Below, one piece after another: positions 14,122 through 21,050 of a stretch of 21,050 bases of DNA; the stretch's first letter is position 1; every line of letters begins with the position of its first letter. This DNA comes from Bacillota bacterium (GTDB taxonomy: Bacteria; Bacillota; Clostridia; DSM-8532): NCBI GenBank assembly GCA_023459915.1, contig JAEWSN010000032.1, positions 1-21,050 on the forward strand, in the 5' to 3' direction. The notes beneath the pieces are model-generated. The model worked only from the letters and a program-made list of their open reading frames with translations. It ran no database searches and was not told where the DNA came from. The translations under genes and the position numbers were made by a program.

Positions 14122-14883
14122 ATGCTCACCAAACGCATCATTCCCTGCCTGGACGTTCACAATGGCCGGGTGGTCAAGGGCGTCAATTTCGTCAACCTGG
14201 TGGATGCCGGGGATCCGGTCTCCTGCGCGGCAGCCTATGACAAGGCCGGCGCGGACGAGCTGACCTTCCTGGACATCACCGCCTCCTCGGATGCCCGGGC
14301 CACCGTCATCGACATGGTGTCTCGCGTGGCGGAGCAGGTGTTCATCCCCTTTACGGTGGGTGGCGGCATCCGGACGGTGGAAGACTTCCGGCAGATTCTG
14401 ATGGCCGGCGCGGATAAAATCTCCGTCAACTCCGCCGCGCTCAAGCGTCCGGAGCTGATCACGGAAGCCGCCCTGCGTTTTGGCAGCCAGTGCGTGGTGG
14501 TGGCCATTGATGCCAAGCGCCGTGCCGATGGGGACGGCTGGACCGTATACCTCAATGGCGGCCGTGTGGATACCGGAAAGGACGCTGTGGCGTGGGCGGC
14601 TGAAGCGGCCCGGCTGGGCGCGGGGGAGATTCTGCTGACCAGCATGGACTGTGACGGCACGAAGGCCGGCTACGATTTGGCGCTGACCCGCAGTGTCGCG
14701 GAGGCCGTGCCCATTCCGGTCATTGCTTCCGGGGGAGCGGGCACGCTTGCGCATTTCAAGGATGCCGTGACCGAAGGGCACGCGGACGCCGTGCTGGCGG
14801 CCAGCCTGTTCCACTTTGGAGAGATGGAGATCCTGGATTTGAAGCGATACCTTGCCGCGGAAGGCATTCCGGTTCGGCTGTGA
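14122..14883 (+). CDS. hisF: Imidazole glycerol phosphate synthase, cyclase subunit
   Basis: A 253-residue TIM-barrel protein that, with HisH, converts PRFAR and ammonia into imidazole glycerol phosphate and AICAR. The catalytic residues D11 (RIIPCLDVHNGRVVKG) and D130 (VVVAIDAKR) are at the canonical positions. FTVGGGIRTVEDF and VIASGGAGTLAHF are the phosphate loops. The ATG at 14122 follows the hisA stop by one base and has AAGGAGG six bases upstream. It is the last his gene seen: no hisI or hisE follows, and the next gene is on the opposite strand. Confidence 0.97.
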   Translation: MLTKRIIPCLDVHNGRVVKGVNFVNLVDAGDPVSCAAAYDKAGADELTFLDITASSDARATVIDMVSRVAEQVFIPFTVGGGIRTVEDFRQILMAGADKISVNSAALKRPELITEAALRFGSQCVVVAIDAKRRADGDGWTVYLNGGRVDTGKDAVAWAAEAARLGAGEILLTSMDCDGTKAGYDLALTRSVAEAVPIPVIASGGAGTLAHFKDAVTEGHADAVLAASLFHFGEMEILDLKRYLAAEGIPVRL

Positions 14884-14993
14884 TGCCGGGAAATTGCGTG
14901 CCGGTTCTGCTCTGATGGCTTGGCTGAATCCTCAAATCCAATGCAGGCATTGCCGGCGTCAGCGCGAACCGGCCACATCAACCGGCGGGCGGC

Positions 14994-15668
14994 TCACAGC
15001 AGCCGGCCGCCGTCCATCAGGATGAACCAGCAGGTCAGCAGCGCCTGTGCAAGGCCGTAGGTGGCCATCACAAAAGTATCGGTGAAGGCCCGCACGCCGT
15101 ATCGGGTTAGCGAAAGCGCCGAGTCTGACACGAGGAAGAGCAGTGCGCCCGCAACCGGCAGCAGCGCGAACATCCCTGGATTTGACCAGGCCGCCAGCAT
15201 GGCGGCCCCGTTCATCCCCACAATGACGCAGATGTAGCCCACCAGCGCGGGACGCGGCTCAGACGCATGTGTGCGGATGCGCCTGTAGATCAGCAGGCCG
15301 GCGACGACGGGGAGAAGCATGGGCGCAAGCAGCCAGAGTGGCGGCAGACTCGGGAATTTCGTCAGGGAAAGGAACGCGGCGACATACGCGAGATGGCCTG
15401 CCAGAAAAGCCCCGAGTCCGGCCAGAAACAGTGGGGTCTGACCCCGCTTCAGGCATTCCGGCAGCATCAGCAGCACATCCCCCGCGAGGCCGCAAACCAG
15501 TGCCGTCACGACCACAGGCCGTGGCGCGGGGGAACCTTGCAGGTACCAGGCGATCAACAGCAGCAGCAGCATCGGTTTTGTCGCGTGCTGGAGCACCACC
15601 CGGTGCTGGGACGCGCTCCACAGGTGAATCATCCAGGCTGGCAGAAACATGACAGGCCATGGCAGCAT
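14994..15668 (-). CDS. YhhN/TMEM86-family membrane protein (possible lysoplasmalogenase)
   Basis: A 224-residue protein with about seven to eight hydrophobic segments. The family-defining blocks are LVCGLAGDVLLMLPE in the first half and LLFLVSDSALSLTRY in the second, each with the conserved acidic residue of the YhhN fold. Characterised relatives hydrolyse the vinyl-ether bond of lysoplasmalogens; bacterial activity here is only inferred. The ATG at 15668 has AAGGAGGT upstream; an in-frame extension overlaps the upstream gene and is Arg-rich rather than membrane-like. One copy of the GGGGTCTGACCCC palindrome (15433-15445) lies in frame and encodes RGQTPL. It follows the DUF2238-like gene by 19 bases and is probably co-transcribed with it. 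Confidence 0.75.
   Translation of the reverse strand: MLPWPVMFLPAWMIHLWSASQHRVVLQHATKPMLLLLLIAWYLQGSPAPRPVVVTALVCGLAGDVLLMLPECLKRGQTPLFLAGLGAFLAGHLAYVAAFLSLTKFPSLPPLWLLAPMLLPVVAGLLIYRRIRTHASEPRPALVGYICVIVGMNGAAMLAAWSNPGMFALLPVAGALLFLVSDSALSLTRYGVRAFTDTFVMATYGLAQALLTCWFILMDGGRLL
15433..15445. repeat. Single GGGGTCTGACCCC palindrome inside the YhhN-family gene
   Basis: A perfect 13-base copy of the dispersed palindrome, read in a different codon phase from the copies in the MbhE-like gene (here RGQTPL, there GSDP). It falls after the AGDVLLMLPE block, in what should be a loop between membrane helices. Confidence 0.8.
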
Positions 15669-15687
15669 GACGACCTCCTTGCCGACA

Positions 15688-16374
15688 TCATCCCTCATCC
15701 CGCGGTTGGTGCCCGGTACCGGTTTCCGCCGACGCCGGGGAGGCATGGTCCCTGCGGGCGGAGATTGCCAGAACGGCCAGACAACCCAGGATCGTCAGCC
15801 CGACATCCATCAGCGGATCGAGCCGGATGCCGCCGTTCACCATGAAATGATCCAGACTGAGTATCCGCACCACCCACTCCATGATTTCCCATGAAAGCGC
15901 GACGCCAAAACAGAACAGCGCCACCATGATGCCGAAACGACCTTTTTTCTGCCTTGTCCAGTGAAAAAAACGTCCACCGTCCCGGAACCGTCGGTTATGT
16001 CCGTGAAGCTCCGTCAAAACGGCGGTGAACGCCATGCCGTCCACAAAGTGCGTCACCCAGTCCATCAGGCTGCGGACCGATCCGTCCGCCAGCGTGACGC
16101 GCAGCAGGGGGATGTTCTGAAAGCCGAAACGCGCGCCCAGCAAAAGGAGCAGGCCCTGCAAAAACAGCAGCCAGGTGGTGGGGAGGCTGGGAATGTATCG
16201 CTTGCGGAACGCAAACAACAGCAACGCGAAGCAAACAGGCACAAGTCCGTTGAAAAACCAGACATATCGGTCCCGCGGCTGAATGCCGGAAAGAACATAC
16301 AGGATCCAGAACAACCCGAACAATATCCTGTGCGTGAGGGGCTGATTTGTTGAAGCGGATGTGCAGCGTCCCAT
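15688..16374 (-). CDS. Predicted membrane protein, YjdF/DUF2238-like
   Basis: A 228-residue protein with about six hydrophobic segments. Polar residues within membrane stretches stand out: DWVTHFVDGMAFTAVLTELHGH and ALSWEIMEWVVRI, the 'HF.DG' and 'WE..E' features of the DUF2238/YjdF family, followed by DPLMDVGLTILGCLAVL. No biochemical function is established. The start at 16374 (MGRCTS) is chosen because GGGAGG lies five bases upstream; other ATG codons further up have no ribosome site and give non-hydrophobic N-termini. It leads a two-gene unit with the YhhN-family gene. The family call is from memory of the pattern and is less certain than the membrane topology. Confidence 0.6.
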   Translation of the reverse strand: MGRCTSASTNQPLTHRILFGLFWILYVLSGIQPRDRYVWFFNGLVPVCFALLLFAFRKRYIPSLPTTWLLFLQGLLLLLGARFGFQNIPLLRVTLADGSVRSLMDWVTHFVDGMAFTAVLTELHGHNRRFRDGGRFFHWTRQKKGRFGIMVALFCFGVALSWEIMEWVVRILSLDHFMVNGGIRLDPLMDVGLTILGCLAVLAISARRDHASPASAETGTGHQPRDEG

Positions 16375-16463
16375 ACCATCCTCCCAAATCATCATACCAT
16401 GCGGTGTGGCGAAGGCTGAACATAAAAATCCTTCCAAACAGCCGGCGTCATCTTCCACCAATG

Positions 16464-16507
16464 AAAACAGGGCACGCCATCTGTTTCCGGATGGCGTGCC
16501 CTGTTTC
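16464..16507 (-). terminator. Strong intrinsic terminator after the GH130 gene
   Basis: A perfect 17-base inverted repeat, AAACAGGGCACGCCATC at 16465-16481 and its complement at 16490-16506, encloses an eight-base loop. Read on the minus strand the stem is followed by TTTTCATT, a short U-rich tract. It lies about 80 bases after the GH130 stop and before the DUF2238-like gene, so it should separate the sugar operon from the next unit. Confidence 0.8.
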
Positions 16508-16587
16508 GGAGGAATGGTCCATTTCCGCGCGGGGGCCCTGTTCCCCACGCGGCGGGGTTGTCGTTGCGATGCGGGTCGGTGGGTTTC

Positions 16588-17778
16588 TCATTCCAAGGAG
16601 ATTTTTCCCTGAGATATCAGTGAAATATTCTTTTCCACCAGCGAAAGCCTTTGCTGGACGCAATCATAGGTGAACAACGGATCTTCCGGCGTGTTCACGC
16701 AGTAGTCCACCATTTTTTCAATGGTGGTTTTGGCCAGGTGGCAGCGTGTGTCCGAGGAGGCGTAATAGATGAACAGATCGTTGCCGCGCGCCACCGCGCC
16801 GTTGCAGAAAATGACGTTGGACACGTCGCCGACACGTTCCTCGCCTTCCGGACCGATGAGGAAACCGCCGGGGCGATGCGTGACCACATCCGGATTGTTC
16901 AAGTCCGACAGGAAGGCGTACACCACATACCGCAGGCCGGCTGCGGTGTTCCGCACGCCATGGGCGATGTGCAGCCAGCCCTTGTCCGTTTTGATGGGTG
17001 TGGGGCCCTGCCCGTTTTTCACTTCCTTGATGGTGTGGTATTCCTTGCACTCCATCAGGGTTTCTTCCATGACAACCGCGTTTTCCATGCTGTCCGTATA
17101 GCCGAACCCGATGCCGCCGCCTTTTCCGGTCTCGATGAAGCCGTCCTGCGGCCGTGTGTACAGCGCATAGCGGCCATTGATGAACTCCGGATGCAACACC
17201 ACGTTGCGTTGCTGGGCCGAGCCGGTTTTGAGATCCGGCAACCGTTCCCAGTCCACCAGATTTTTCGTGCGGGCGATGCCGCACGACGCGATGGCGCTGG
17301 AGGTGTCTCCGAACGGCGCGGCCGGATCCTTGCGCTCGGTGCAGAACAGTCCGTAAATCCAGCCATCCTCGTGTTGCGTGAGGCGCATGTCGTACACATT
17401 GACATCCCTGTCTTCCGTTTCCGGCATCACGATGGGGCGATCCAGGTATTTGAAGTGGATGCCGTCCTCGCTGACAGCCAGGCCAAAAAAGGACTTCCTG
17501 TCCGAACCCTCCACCCGGACCATCATGTAGATGCGCCCTTCAAATTCGATGGCACCCGGATTCAGGGCGCAGTTGACGCCGATGCGCTCCATCAGGAACG
17601 GATTGCTGTCCCGGTCAAAGTCGTAGCGCCAATGCAGCGGCGTGTGTTCCCTGGCAATCACGGGGAAGCGGTACCGTTCGAAGATGCCGTTTTCGCTTGG
17701 CAGCGGTTCGTTTTGACGGTTCATGACTTCCCGATGTGTGTCCACCAGCCATTTGAGGCGTTCATCAAAAACTGACAT
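16588..17778 (-). CDS. GH130 phosphorylase, probable 4-O-beta-mannosyl-glucose phosphorylase
   Basis: This 396-residue protein has the five-bladed propeller motifs of GH130. NPFLMERIGVNCALNPGAI, the catalytic-acid region RDVNVYDMRLTQ with D130, GWIYGLFCTERKD, GPTPIKTDKGWLHIAHG and the closing THRPGGFL all point to subfamily 1. Such enzymes split mannosyl-beta-1,4-glucose with phosphate into mannose 1-phosphate and glucose in the cytoplasm; no signal peptide is present. The epimerase gene 70 bases upstream makes exactly this substrate from beta-1,4-mannobiose, strongly supporting the specificity. The ATG at 17778 has GGAGGAG upstream; an in-frame extension lacks a ribosome site. A mannosyl-oligosaccharide phosphorylase is the main alternative. 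Confidence 0.88.
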   Translation of the reverse strand: MSVFDERLKWLVDTHREVMNRQNEPLPSENGIFERYRFPVIAREHTPLHWRYDFDRDSNPFLMERIGVNCALNPGAIEFEGRIYMMVRVEGSDRKSFFGLAVSEDGIHFKYLDRPIVMPETEDRDVNVYDMRLTQHEDGWIYGLFCTERKDPAAPFGDTSSAIASCGIARTKNLVDWERLPDLKTGSAQQRNVVLHPEFINGRYALYTRPQDGFIETGKGGGIGFGYTDSMENAVVMEETLMECKEYHTIKEVKNGQGPTPIKTDKGWLHIAHGVRNTAAGLRYVVYAFLSDLNNPDVVTHRPGGFLIGPEGEERVGDVSNVIFCNGAVARGNDLFIYYASSDTRCHLAKTTIEKMVDYCVNTPEDPLFTYDCVQQRLSLVEKNISLISQGKISLE

Positions 17779-17798
17779 GTGTGCTCCTCCGTTTTGTT

Positions 17799-17831
17799 GC
17801 CGCATGGTGGCGGCGCCCGGACATTTGTCCG
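17799..17831 (-). other. Two small hairpins between the epimerase and GH130 genes
   Basis: GCCGC/GCGGC at 17799-17814 and CGGACA/TGTCCG with a two-base loop at 17818-17831 fill much of the 70-base gap. Neither is followed by a T-run, so they are not terminators; they may adjust mRNA stability or the relative output of the two genes. Confidence 0.4.
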
Positions 17832-17848
17832 TTGATGGGTTGAGTTGG

Positions 17849-19078
17849 TCAGGCTTGCGCAAGGATGGCATTGATGCGGCTGATCATTTCAAAGCACATG
17901 CGGGCATTGTGGTAGGGGCATTTCCACGGGCCCACCTTCTGATCGTTCTCCGAGGAGAGCGCATACGTCCGGCCCCCGGCGGCGTCTGTGGCACCAAACC
18001 ACTCTCCATATACATGATCCACCAAATGCGCGTCTGTAAACAGCCAGGTGTCCAGTGCCGTTTCCAGGAACGGCGCCTCGCCGGTCAGCTGCCAGGTGTT
18101 GGTGAAGCCCACCACCGCTTCCGCCTGCACCCACCACACCTTGCCGTCACGCAGCCTGCCGTCGTGGATTTCGTCATACATGCCGCCATGCGCGGCATCC
18201 ATGCCCGTGGCCAGCGCGCGGCGTGCCATGCGGACGGCCAGCTGCGACACCCGTTCGATGAGCGTCTCGTCGCCCAGGACTTCGGCGGCCTCGTGCATCA
18301 GCCAGCTGCCCTCGATGTCATGGCCGAAGGAGGTGATGTCGCTCAGGGGATGCCACCGACGATCGAAGAAGAGCTGGAACCGGTCTTCCTTCGCGTCCAG
18401 CACATGATTGGCCATCATGAGCAGCGTTTCCCTGTGGCGGTCGCGGATGCGCGGATCATCCCAGACCCGCAGCAGATTGGTGAATGCCTCAAGCACATGC
18501 AGATGGGTGTTCATGGACTTGTCGGCGGCCTGATCCTTTGCGCTGAGTGAAATGCCGGGCACCACGCCCCAGTCTTCCCCGAATCCCTCAAAATAGCCGC
18601 CGTTCTCGTTGTCATGCGCGTGGGCGTCCAGCGTGAGAAACTGGGAAATGGCTTCCTCCAGCACATCCTGCCGACCGGTGGCACGGGCGAACTCGGAAAG
18701 GGCGTAAATGGCAAACGCGTTGCCGTAGACCACTTTCTTGCGGTCTGCCGGCGTGCCGTCCGCATTGAGCATCCAATAATAGCCGCCATGCACGCGATCC
18801 TTGAAATGCGCCAGCAGGTATGTGTAGGCATGGGCGGCGGTCTTGAGGTATTGTGCGTCGCCCAGCTCCCGGTAGGCGGTGGCATAGGTCCACAGGATGC
18901 GGGTGTTGAGGACGAGGCTGCGCGGGCCCTCCGGAACCGGGACGTGCGGGGTGCGGATGACGCCGATGAACCCGCCGTTTTCCTCATCCACCGTGTGTTT
19001 TGTCCAGTAGGCCAGGATGCCGTCCCGAACCTCTGTTTCCATCCGATCCCGCAAAAGACGCAAGCGCAGCTGTTCCAT
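17849..19078 (-). CDS. Cellobiose 2-epimerase (N-acylglucosamine 2-epimerase family)
   Basis: A 409-residue alpha/alpha-barrel protein. It has HGGYYWMLNADG, KKVVYGNAFAIYALSEF, KSMNTHLHVLEAFTNL, SFGHDIEGSWLMHEAAE, WWVQAEAVVGF and WKCPYHNARMCFEM; the histidines in NTHLH, GHDIE and CPYHN are the active-site bases known from cellobiose 2-epimerases. It interconverts glucose and mannose at the reducing end of beta-1,4 disaccharides, turning mannobiose into mannosyl-glucose. Length and the full set of motifs favour this over renin-binding-protein-type GlcNAc 2-epimerases. The ATG at 19078 has GGGGAGAA upstream; a longer frame runs into the AT-rich promoter region and is rejected. It is the first gene of the sugar operon, divergent from the LacI regulator. 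Confidence 0.9.
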   Translation of the reverse strand: MEQLRLRLLRDRMETEVRDGILAYWTKHTVDEENGGFIGVIRTPHVPVPEGPRSLVLNTRILWTYATAYRELGDAQYLKTAAHAYTYLLAHFKDRVHGGYYWMLNADGTPADRKKVVYGNAFAIYALSEFARATGRQDVLEEAISQFLTLDAHAHDNENGGYFEGFGEDWGVVPGISLSAKDQAADKSMNTHLHVLEAFTNLLRVWDDPRIRDRHRETLLMMANHVLDAKEDRFQLFFDRRWHPLSDITSFGHDIEGSWLMHEAAEVLGDETLIERVSQLAVRMARRALATGMDAAHGGMYDEIHDGRLRDGKVWWVQAEAVVGFTNTWQLTGEAPFLETALDTWLFTDAHLVDHVYGEWFGATDAAGGRTYALSSENDQKVGPWKCPYHNARMCFEMISRINAILAQA

Positions 19079-19114
19079 GGCGTTCTCCCCTTCTTCCCCG
19101 TTGCGGGGTGTGCT

Positions 19115-19144
19115 AGTATAATGAAGTGATTGTGCATATGGCAG
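19115..19144 (-). promoter_or_regulatory. Candidate promoter of the epimerase-GH130 operon
   Basis: On the minus strand TATACT (plus 19115-19120) follows CTGCCA (plus 19139-19144) by 18 bases; five of six and four of six consensus matches. It would give a leader of about 30 bases before the epimerase start. The 9-base repeat AGTGATTGT overlaps both ends of it. Confidence 0.5.
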
Positions 19145-19257
19145 TGATTGTATTGAGAATAACAAATGCTGTTGCATGTGTAAAGTGAATGATACAATAT
19201 TGTCACGATACAAATTTGCAAATCAAGTTACAACACAGCCTTAAAATCAAGTCACAA
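19125..19257. promoter_or_regulatory. Candidate operator cluster in the divergent sugar-operon/lacI region
   Basis: This AT-rich stretch, in marked contrast with its GC-rich surroundings, carries several repeated elements. AGTGATTGT occurs at 19125-19133 and 19143-19151, 18 bases apart. Perfect palindromes ACAATATTGT and ATTTGCAAAT are at 19194-19203 and 19214-19223. A 14-base direct repeat, AAATCAAGT(T/C)ACAA, is at 19220-19233 and 19244-19257. LacI-family regulators bind short palindromes in such divergent regions, so the two palindromes are the best operator candidates; which element binds the regulator cannot be told. Confidence 0.5.
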
Positions 19258-19282
19258 TACGACGGCGTTGCGGGAGGCAGTC

Positions 19283-20314
19283 ATGAAACACAAGGTCAGC
19301 ATGGAGATGATCGCGCAGGAACTGGGGTTGTCCAAGAATACCGTGTCCCTTGCCATGCGCGGCATGCCGGGCATCGGGGAGGAGACGCGCGCGCGCATTC
19401 TCGACACGGCTGACCGGATGGGCTACCGCTACCGCAAGGCCAATGAGGACGTCAAAACCGCGCCCAAGAACATTTGCGTGGTGGTGCCCACCATCGCCAA
19501 CGATCGGGAGGGCTTTTTCGCGCACATACAGATAGGCATTGAGCAGGAAGCTCGCAAGCATCATGTCAACACCTTGTTCCATTCCTATGAGGAGGACGGG
19601 GAGCATTTCGATCTGCCGCTCTGCATCCGGGAGGGGCAGGTCATGGGCATCATTTCGGTGGGCAGGGTGTCCGAAACCACCGCGAGAATCATCAACCGCT
19701 GCAATCTGCCGTACATCATGGCGGACACCTATCTCGAGCAGATCGACGAGGATTGTGTGCATACCGACAACATGCTTGGCGGCGACCGTGCCACCGAGTA
19801 CCTCATCTCCATGGGCCACCGCGACATCGGGTTCATCGGGGACACGGTGGCCACGGTGAGTTTTCGGGACAGGTATCGCGGATATCTCAACGCGATGGGC
19901 CGGCACGGACTGACGGTCAATGAGCGCCATTGCATCATCCACACGGGCATTGATGACCTGATCCGCGAGGGACAGGGCATCGCCCAGGCGGAAATGGAGA
20001 AGCTCGACGGGCTGCCCACCGCGTTTTTCTGCGCGAATGATGCGGGTGCCATTTCCGTGTACCGCACGCTTCGCGCGATGGGACTGCGCATTCCGGAGGA
20101 TGTTTCCGTCATGGGGTTTGATGATACGGAGGTATCAGCGCTTGTTTCTCCGGAACTCACCACCATGCGGGTACACAAGGAGCTGATGGGGCGCAAGGCG
20201 TTCCTGCGTCTGCTCGAAAAGCTCAAGGACAGAACGGGGCCATCGGTCCGCGAGCGGCTCCTGATCTCGGCGGAAATTGTGGAGCGGCAGTCTGTCCGGA
20301 AAATCCAGTTTTGA
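19283..20314 (+). CDS. LacI-family transcriptional regulator
   Basis: A 343-residue regulator. Residues 1 to about 55 are a LacI helix-turn-helix and hinge (SMEMIAQELGLSKNTVSLAMRG, then ARILDTADRMGYRY); the rest is a periplasmic-binding-protein-like sensor with CVVVPTIAND, HTDNMLGGDRATEYLISMGHRDIGFIG, AFFCANDAGAISVYRTLRAMGLRIPEDVSVMGFDDTE and TTMRVHKELMG. It is divergent from the epimerase-GH130 operon and most likely controls it in response to mannobiose or a related sugar. The ATG at 19283 has GGGAGG five bases upstream; a TTG 15 bases earlier is in frame but lies over that ribosome site. Its stop codon lies inside the -35 box of rex. Confidence 0.93.
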   Translation: MKHKVSMEMIAQELGLSKNTVSLAMRGMPGIGEETRARILDTADRMGYRYRKANEDVKTAPKNICVVVPTIANDREGFFAHIQIGIEQEARKHHVNTLFHSYEEDGEHFDLPLCIREGQVMGIISVGRVSETTARIINRCNLPYIMADTYLEQIDEDCVHTDNMLGGDRATEYLISMGHRDIGFIGDTVATVSFRDRYRGYLNAMGRHGLTVNERHCIIHTGIDDLIREGQGIAQAEMEKLDGLPTAFFCANDAGAISVYRTLRAMGLRIPEDVSVMGFDDTEVSALVSPELTTMRVHKELMGRKAFLRLLEKLKDRTGPSVRERLLISAEIVERQSVRKIQF

Positions 20315-20339
20315 CAAAAAAATCACAAGATGATACAAT
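20311..20339 (+). promoter_or_regulatory. Near-consensus sigma-70 promoter of rex
   Basis: TTGACA at 20311-20316 and TACAAT at 20334-20339 are separated by exactly 17 bases; the -35 is perfect and the -10 five of six. The -35 overlaps the lacI-family stop codon (20312-20314). Confidence 0.8.
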
Positions 20340-20344
20340 CATTT

Positions 20345-20391
20345 CGTCAAAAATGCTGAAAACTCAAGGGCGTCACGCAGAAATTTTGACG
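20345..20391 (+). promoter_or_regulatory. Spaced inverted repeat in the rex leader
   Basis: CGTCAAAA at 20345-20352 and TTTTGACG at 20384-20391 are perfect complements 31 bases apart, between the promoter and the ribosome site (GGAGGG, 20399-20404). The half-sites do not match the usual Rex site TTGTGAA...TTCACAA, so autoregulation by Rex is not supported directly. Confidence 0.35.
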
Positions 20392-20410
20392 TTCTTGCGG
20401 AGGGAAAAAC

Positions 20411-21050
20411 ATGGCTGGCGAAAAACGTATCTCCATGGCGGTCATCCGCAGGTTGCCGCGCTATTTCCGATATTTGTACGACCTCATCCGGCTGGACATC
20501 CGCCGCATCTCCTCCAAGGAGCTCAGCGAGCGCATGGACATCACCGCATCGCAGATTCGTCAGGATCTCAACTGCTTCGGCGGGTTCGGGCAGCAGGGGT
20601 ATGGGTACAATGTGCAATCCCTGTATGAGGAAATCGGCCATATCCTCGGGGTCGACAGGCGGTTTAAATGCGTGCTGTTCGGCGCCGGCAACATGGGCAA
20701 TGCCCTGGCCAACTACGAGAATTTCCAGCGGCGCGGATTCGACATCATCGCCATCTTCGACGTCCATCCGGACAAAGTGGGAACACACATAAATGGGGTT
20801 GAGGTGCGGCATACCGACACCATGGAGGATTTTTTGCGCGAAAACCCGGTGGACATTGCCATGCTGACCATTCCCAACCGCATCATGCCGGACATCACCA
20901 GTCGGGTGGTGGCGGCCGGCATCAAGGGCATCTGGAATTTTTCACCCACCGATTTGCGGCTGGGGCCGGGTATTGTGGTCGAGAACGTGCACCTGAGCGA
21001 CAGCCTCATGGTGCTTGGCTATCGGCTGCTGGAGCAGCTGCGTGAGGATG
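20411..21050 (+). CDS. rex: Rex redox-sensing transcriptional repressor (3' end outside window)
   Basis: At least 213 residues, still open at the right edge and so nearly complete (Rex is usually about 210-220). Residues about 8-80 form the winged-helix domain (VIRRLPRYFRYLYDL, ISSKELSERMDITASQIRQDLNCFGGFGQQGYGYNV). A Rossmann fold follows, with the NAD-binding glycine motif GAGNMG at 91-96, IAIFDVHPDKVG, and later GIWNFSP. Rex leaves DNA when the NADH/NAD+ ratio rises and so derepresses fermentation and respiration genes. It has its own promoter and the ATG at 20411 has GGAGGG six bases upstream. Its regulon cannot be seen here. Two residues differ from the common 'GxGNLG' form (A and M), a conservative change. 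Confidence 0.94.
   Translation, partial: MAGEKRISMAVIRRLPRYFRYLYDLIRLDIRRISSKELSERMDITASQIRQDLNCFGGFGQQGYGYNVQSLYEEIGHILGVDRRFKCVLFGAGNMGNALANYENFQRRGFDIIAIFDVHPDKVGTHINGVEVRHTDTMEDFLRENPVDIAMLTIPNRIMPDITSRVVAAGIKGIWNFSPTDLRLGPGIVVENVHLSDSLMVLGYRLLEQLRED

Noticed and set aside
14900..14973. Inverted repeat GCCGGTTC/GAACCGGC between hisF and the YhhN-family gene as a terminator
   Set aside because: The arms are 58 bases apart and no T-run follows on either strand; it may be chance in GC-rich DNA.
705..15445. CRISPR array from the repeated GGGGTC palindromes
   Set aside because: Copies are short, irregularly spaced over kilobases, in both orientations and partly inside genes; there are no regular spacers or cas genes.

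Overview
The window is GC-rich bacterial chromosome with tightly packed operons. Most gene junctions are ATGA-type overlaps or short gaps behind strong AGGAGG ribosome binding sites. A short-form HisG paired with HisZ, a Rex redox repressor, a LacI regulator beside sugar-phosphorylase genes and a split Mrp/Mbh-type antiporter together suggest an anaerobic, probably Bacillota/Clostridia-like organism. The lineage is an inference; there is no rRNA or tRNA gene to test it.

Layout. (1) 2-707, plus strand: the tail of a sensor histidine kinase overlapping a complete NarL/LuxR-type response regulator. (2) 742-5129, minus strand: an eight-gene membrane cluster read from 5129 down to 742 in the order mrpE, mrpF, mrpG, a DUF4040/MbhD-like gene, an MbhE-like gene, mrpB, mrpC, mrpD. 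It matches the antiporter half of archaeal Mbh clusters, with one large antiporter subunit and no fused MrpA. (3) 5483-6649, plus: a CorA-type metal transporter. (4) 6772-14883, plus: a histidine operon hisZ-G-D-C-B-purC-H-A-F behind a near-consensus promoter, with the purine gene purC inserted between hisB and hisH. hisI and hisE are not in the window. (5) 14994-16374, minus: two small membrane proteins, a YhhN/TMEM86-family protein and a YjdF/DUF2238-like protein. (6) 16588-19078, minus: a GH130 phosphorylase and a cellobiose 2-epimerase, with a divergent LacI-family regulator at 19283-20314. The two enzymes fit an intracellular beta-mannobiose route: epimerise to mannosyl-glucose, then phosphorolyse to mannose 1-phosphate and glucose. 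(7) 20411 to the edge: rex, with its own near-consensus promoter.

A short dispersed palindrome, GGGGTCAGACCCC and close variants, occurs seven times. Two copies lie at the convergent stop codons of the response regulator and mrpD. An inverted pair lies inside the coding sequence of the MbhE-like gene. A tandem pair separates purC from hisH, and one copy lies inside the YhhN gene. This REP-like family is the strongest signal not explained by the genes. No transposase, integrase, CRISPR array or phage gene was found. I did not find a clearly undescribed system. The best candidates for follow-up are the repeat family, the minimal antiporter cluster with its extended DUF4040 protein, and the structured AT-rich regulatory region at 19079-19282.
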